DNA from: Marsupella aquatica
Lineage: Eukaryota > Marchantiophyta
Direction of reading: 5' to 3'
DNA length: 64,000 nucleotides
Assembly: GCA_973895155.1 (NCBI GenBank)
Contig: OZ316893.1
Span: 15,066,001 to 15,130,000, forward strand
The notes beneath the pieces were generated by a model, which was not told where the DNA came from, did not search any database, and worked only from the letters and a program-made list of their open reading frames with translations. The position numbers and the translations under genes are program-made. Shown one piece after another: positions 60,304-64,000 of the stretch. The stretch's first letter is position 1; every line of letters begins with the position of its first letter.

Positions 60304-62179
60304 GAGGCAGTTTTGCCAAATTCCCAGAGAGGAAGCAGCTACGACAGCAGGCCCCTCCTCCTGCTCCTGCTTCCACTCCCCCACCAGCTAGGAGGGCTCC
60401 TACTGCATCAACTGCTCCTCCTTCCAGTGGCAAAGCATCCAGTGCCAACAAACCGCCCAAGCAACAACAGAAGCAACCAGTTCAGAAGGAAGCTCACAAC
60501 GCACAGGCAACTCAACTCCAGTCTCTGACTCATGAGGTTGAGTCCCTACGTGCCCAACTTGCGAACATCAAAGGCAAGTCAACTGCCTTTGCTGGTCCTT
60601 CTCAACCGGCTGGTCACGTGCAACCCATCCCTGGCCCAGGCACCACTGACAGTTCAGCACCTCTACCCCGCTCTTTCTATGGCTTGCCATTTGATGCTCA
60701 TATGGGTGAGTGTGTGCTGTCCTCTGCTCCACAGCCTGGCCTTACAGCAGAATTTTCAGATTCATTCTGCCCTTCCTATTTTGCTTACCAGCAGGCTAGT
60801 GCTGCTTCCTATACTACTCCCACCCACCGCATTGTACAGGCTGATGGTCTTGCTGTTGGTCCTCTGACTAGAGCCAGGGGAGCTCGGGCTGTCATGCCCC
60901 AATCCTTTCAGCCACTCACACTTGCTGAAGAGCGCACCTTGTTTGCGAGGGGGGAGGGAGCTGCAGCTACATCCATTCCACCACCAGGTGCTGCTGACAT
61001 TTCACAGGGAGTTGTTTCTCCTGAGCTGCTTGAGCATTTCACCTCCGGTATGGCACAAAGGATTCTTACAACTCCACTTTTCAGTTGCCATGATTTACAA
61101 CTGGATGCTAGAGCTGTCATCAGAACGCTAGAGGGCTCACTGCATTCTTCATCAGCCCTTGTGACACCGGTTTTGGAGGTCCAATCTCATGTACATACTA
61201 GATCTTCTTCTTCTCCATTACATGCTTCCACTGGTTTGGCTATCCCAGTACCAATTTCCAGTGGTAGAGATGACAGTATTGCTGCAGATTGTGTGACCAG
61301 AGCTACACTGGATTCTGGTCATGCTGCTCCATCTTTCCTGACTATGCTATTGAGTGGAAAGATCGTGGATACTAACTCCCTTCACAAGGTACCTCATCAT
61401 TTGCCAAAAGTGGTGCCTAGCGACAGGACTTCAGTTTCCACCACCATTGCCATTGTTGACAACAGGAATTCAGCGGTCAAGTTGGAGGGTCACACTCCTC
61501 AGGTGGTCATGCTGGACATAGGCGCTCAACCAGTGATATTGGGCATTCAGTTTGCCAAGAAGATAGGACTGCTGACTGATCATTTACAACAATCCAGGTG
61601 GCACATTCGGACTGCTAGTGGCACTGTGGAGGATGTGCTGGGTGAGAGTTCTACTTTACTCACTCTCACTTTTAATGGAGGTACAGATCAGGAATTGCAT
61701 TTCCCAGTCAGATGTTTGGTTACCAATGCCACTACGTATGATGTGCTCATTGGCCAGGAGGCTTTATTCCCACCAGGTTTTACCATTGACAATTGGCATG
61801 AGCATGCATACTACAAAGTTGATTGGCATACGAATGGCTCACACTTGGGCTACATTCCACTTGATTTGCATGGTGCCCATACACCTATGGCTCACCACTG
61901 TGTGTTGCAAGCAGTGCACACAGCTACCTATGTCAACCACCCATTGCAGGATTGGATTGAGGAGGATGATGATGAGGTGGCTACTGCACATGCTGCTGCA
62001 CATATAGCAGCACTTTCCAGCAACGTGGATCATCAACCAGAGGTGGTACAACGGCTCCAAGCAGCCCATGGACCTTTGGTGGCTGCATTGCACAAATTTG
62101 AGGATCTTGGGCAGCACAATGGCCAACCAATAGCCCCAATCTTGAGCGCACCAATTACATGGACTCCTACTCCGGATGG
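60304..62179 (+). CDS. Linker and retropepsin-like protease region of the polyprotein
   Basis: This is the -1 frame relative to gag and is open from about 60282 to the TAG at 62235. It starts with GSFAKFPERKQLRQQ and Pro/Ala-rich sequence, then a short coiled coil (LQSLTHEVESLRAQLANIKG). A long, poorly conserved spacer follows. At about 61500-61790 is a retropepsin-like domain: VVMLDIGAQPVILGIQFAKK, where the catalytic D-T/S-G reads D-I-G, and later TYDVLIGQEALFPPGF. The Asp is kept but the Ile is unusual, so activity is doubtful. The spacer between protease and methyltransferase contains HDLQ- and HAAAH-type low-complexity runs. Confidence 0.7.
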
Positions 62180-63209
62180 CCTTACATTGCTTGAGCTTTT
62201 TGGTGGCATTTCTACAGGCCTGGAAGCTCTCCTATAGTCTGGCATGGTGGTGAAGCAGTACATCTATGTGGATATTGATCCAGGTGCAAGGCAAGTGGCT
62301 GAATCCCGTCTGCTGGAATTTTCAGAGCGATTTCGTCAGCAGTTTCCACACAGTGCATAGAAGTCTGCATTTTCTTTCTTTCCTCCAGATATCCAGCTTG
62401 TCCAGTACCGGCACTTAACCCTTCTTGGCTCCCTTGATTTGATCATAGCTGGTTGGGAATGCCAAGGGTTTTCAGTTGCTGGTCACGGTGCTGGACTGCA
62501 TGATTCTCGTTCTGGCCTTTTCACAGCATTGGTTCAGATTCTCACCTGGGCTCAATCCCTTTATCCTACTGTTGGTTATATCATTGAGAATACTCCATCT
62601 CAGTTTGACCAGCGTCCACAGGTCAAAGAGGATTTCAGTGTGGTCCAGCACTACTTGGGACCACCCCTTCTCATTGATGCAGTGCACTGTGGTTCTTATG
62701 CACATCGTCTTCGTAACTTTTGGACTAACCTTGCACCACCTTCCTTGTTGGAGTTAGCTCTTCACCACACATCCAGGGACACTAACCTCACAGTGGACCA
62801 GATTTTGGATCCTGACAGTTCTTGCCAACCGGTTACACGGCAAGAGCCAGCACCTTGGTATCCAGCTAATACTATTGGACAGCCCCGTGCTGCTTGGCCT
62901 ACATTTGTGTCCTTTCCAGGTGCACATGCTTTTCAGGGTGATGGTCCTGGCCTAGTTTATCGACATTCTACCGGTACATGGGATGAACCTAGTCCTGAGG
63001 AGAGAGAACGGGCTATGGGCTTCCAACCCGGTACTACAGGTCACACCAAAATCACCAGGCTGGCCAGGAATGCTTTACTTGGCAGGGTAATGGATCTTAA
63101 TGCTCTCACTTGGCTTCTGGTCACTTGCATCCTTTTTCAGATGTACATTCATCCAGCATCAGGAGTTCCAGCCCTACCACTCCATGGTGCTGCTACATGG
63201 CATCCAGAC
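62180..63209 (+). pseudogene. Cytosine-5 DNA methyltransferase domain of the retroelement
   Basis: The motifs of C5 DNA methyltransferases occur in order in one frame. Motif I is TLLELFGGISTGLEALL (62185-62234). Motif II is YIYVDIDPGARQVAESRL. Motif IV is LIIAGWECQGFSVAGHG, with catalytic Cys in E-C-Q instead of P-C-Q. Motif VI is YIIENTPSQ, motif VIII is YAHRLRNFWTNL, and motifs IX-X are PSPEERERAMGFQPGT and RLARNALLGRVMDLNALTW. The enzyme would methylate cytosine using SAM. Two in-frame TAG codons (62235-62237 and 62358-62360) lie between motifs I and IV, so this copy cannot make the full domain, although 62439-63209 is open. The last codons run into the copia LTR. The domain forms part of the polyprotein, not a separate gene. 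Confidence 0.85.
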
Positions 63210-63594
63210 TGTTGGGTATTTACTCTTACGTCTAGGTTAGGTATGACGTGGTTGGTACAACTACGTGGGTTGGTACAACTACGTGGTTAGGTACAACTAC
63301 GTGATTAGGTACAACTATGTGGTTAGGTACAACTAAGTTGCACACTATATCATAAGAGGCATGTGTGCTTGGAGAGGTAGAACCAAGGCTCATTGTTATG
63401 GAGCCACTCGAGAGATAGGGAGAGCTTACACTGTGGAGACTCGGTATAGCCGACGGGCTTAGAGTTCAGTAAAGCTCTCTTGTGTGTTCCCGTGGACGTA
63501 GCCTCAAGGAGGTGAACCACGTATCTCTTGTGTCGACTATTGTGCGTTGGATGGTTCATGGGCTTGCCGTTGCGATCGTCGTCTATGCTAAACA
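63210..63594 (+). repeat. 5' LTR of copia element 3
   Basis: A 385-bp LTR beginning TGTTGGG and ending TGCTAAACA. U3 contains five exact-period (18-bp) copies of GGTACAACTA starting at 63254, 63272, 63290, 63308 and 63326. Its second half closely resembles the LTRs of copia 1 and family B. Insertion target on the left is CAGAC. Confidence 0.9.
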
Positions 63595-63596
63595 AT

Positions 63597-63608
63597 TGGT
63601 ATCAGAGC
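63597..63608 (+). promoter_or_regulatory. Primer binding site of copia element 3
   Basis: TGGTATCAGAGC, two bases after the LTR, is identical to the copia 1 PBS. Confidence 0.9.
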
Positions 63609-64000
63609 ATGCTTGGGAGGTGACGTGTGTTCGTGACGGGATTTCATGACGGTTTTTCCAGCGTTGAGTGTTGGTGGATTTTCCAGAGTTCCATCGCATG
63701 GAACTTGGAGTTTATGGGCTCAACGGATAGATCAGGGCAAGAGCTTTCTAACGGTGTGAAGAAATCGTTGAACGGAGCTCGTGGTGCAGAGAGATCTAAG
63801 TTTTCGTCGTTCTGGATTTTGTGAAGAAAGTTGGCAATCGACTCGGAGGGAGAAGCGTCAAGTGTTTTGACTCAACGGAGAGATTGAGGCAAGACGATTG
63901 TTTTTGAGTCCGGGATTGGCTCTTTGATGCAAAGAGGAAGGCTAAGCAAAATCAATTACCTTGTTGGACTTGGTGACGGCACCAAGTGCAATTGATCAAC

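Larger units (their letters stand above)
58180..63209 (+). mobile_element. LTR-retroelement (probably Ty3/gypsy-type) carrying a DNA methyltransferase, 3'-truncated by copia insertion
   Basis: The coding order is Gag, CCHC knuckle(s), Pro-rich and coiled-coil linker, retropepsin-like domain and cytosine-5 DNA methyltransferase. RT, RNase H and integrase are not in the window because a copia LTR begins at 63210. Class is inferred from gag/protease style and from published charophyte elements. The boundaries are approximate; the left end could be anywhere from about 57800 to 58800. The copy is not intact. Confidence 0.7.
63205..64000 (+). mobile_element. copia element 3, 5' end only
   Basis: LTR, PBS and about 390 bases of leader, running off the window. 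The leader (GAGCATGCTTGGGAGGTGA..., then GTTTTTCCAGCGTTGAGTGT) parallels the copia 1 leader at 8079-8250, so they are related families. The gag start is not reached. Confidence 0.85.

Overview
The window looks like nuclear DNA of a streptophyte plant, probably a non-seed lineage (bryophyte, lycophyte or fern) or a charophyte alga. The evidence is plant-type single-copy genes with GT-AG introns (SPO11-2, an intronless ELC/VPS23, plant ISD11, a DRIP-type RING protein, a Kelch-TYW2 fusion, IPK1, a GDSL lipase), Ty1/copia LTR elements primed by initiator tRNA-Met, and a retroelement that carries a cytosine-5 DNA methyltransferase. Published retrotransposon methyltransferases are known from charophytes and dinoflagellates. 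The species cannot be fixed from sequence alone.

Layout. 1-2646 (+) is the 3' part of a six-exon membrane protein gene. 3788-4075 (-) is ISD11/LYRM4. 5012-6874 is an anonymous block flanked by 31-bp direct repeats. 7726-14488 is a dead copia element with both LTRs, and a second-family solo LTR sits inside its pol gene. 15055-15781 is a TIR element filled with palindromic motifs. 16334-18832 (+) is an intact Kelch-TYW2 gene. It faces a broken IPK1 copy at about 19100-21738 (-). 25097-26431 (+) is ELC/VPS23. About 29486-32230 (-) holds the first exons of a DRIP-like RING protein. 34991-38768 (-) is a five-exon GDSL lipase with frame breaks. 39888-41769 is a cluster of copia debris and two solo LTRs. 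43773-47404 (+) is a complete eleven-exon SPO11-2. 47405-57800 is gene-poor, with local duplications, SINE-like pieces and a decayed LTR.

58180-63209 is the most interesting part: a retroelement with Gag, zinc knuckle, retropepsin-like and DNA methyltransferase domains. A second copia element (LTR 63210-63594, running off the window) has inserted just after methyltransferase motif X, so no RT, RNase H or integrase of the host element is visible.

The host genes do not form one pathway: meiosis (SPO11-2), tRNA-Phe wybutosine (TYW2), Fe-S assembly (ISD11), ESCRT-I sorting (ELC), ubiquitination (DRIP) and phytate synthesis (IPK1 relic). The common thread is repeated retroelement invasion, LTR-LTR recombination and gene decay. 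SPO11-2 and the TYW2 gene have perfectly consistent reading frames, so the breaks seen in IPK1 and the GDSL gene are less likely to be general sequencing noise.
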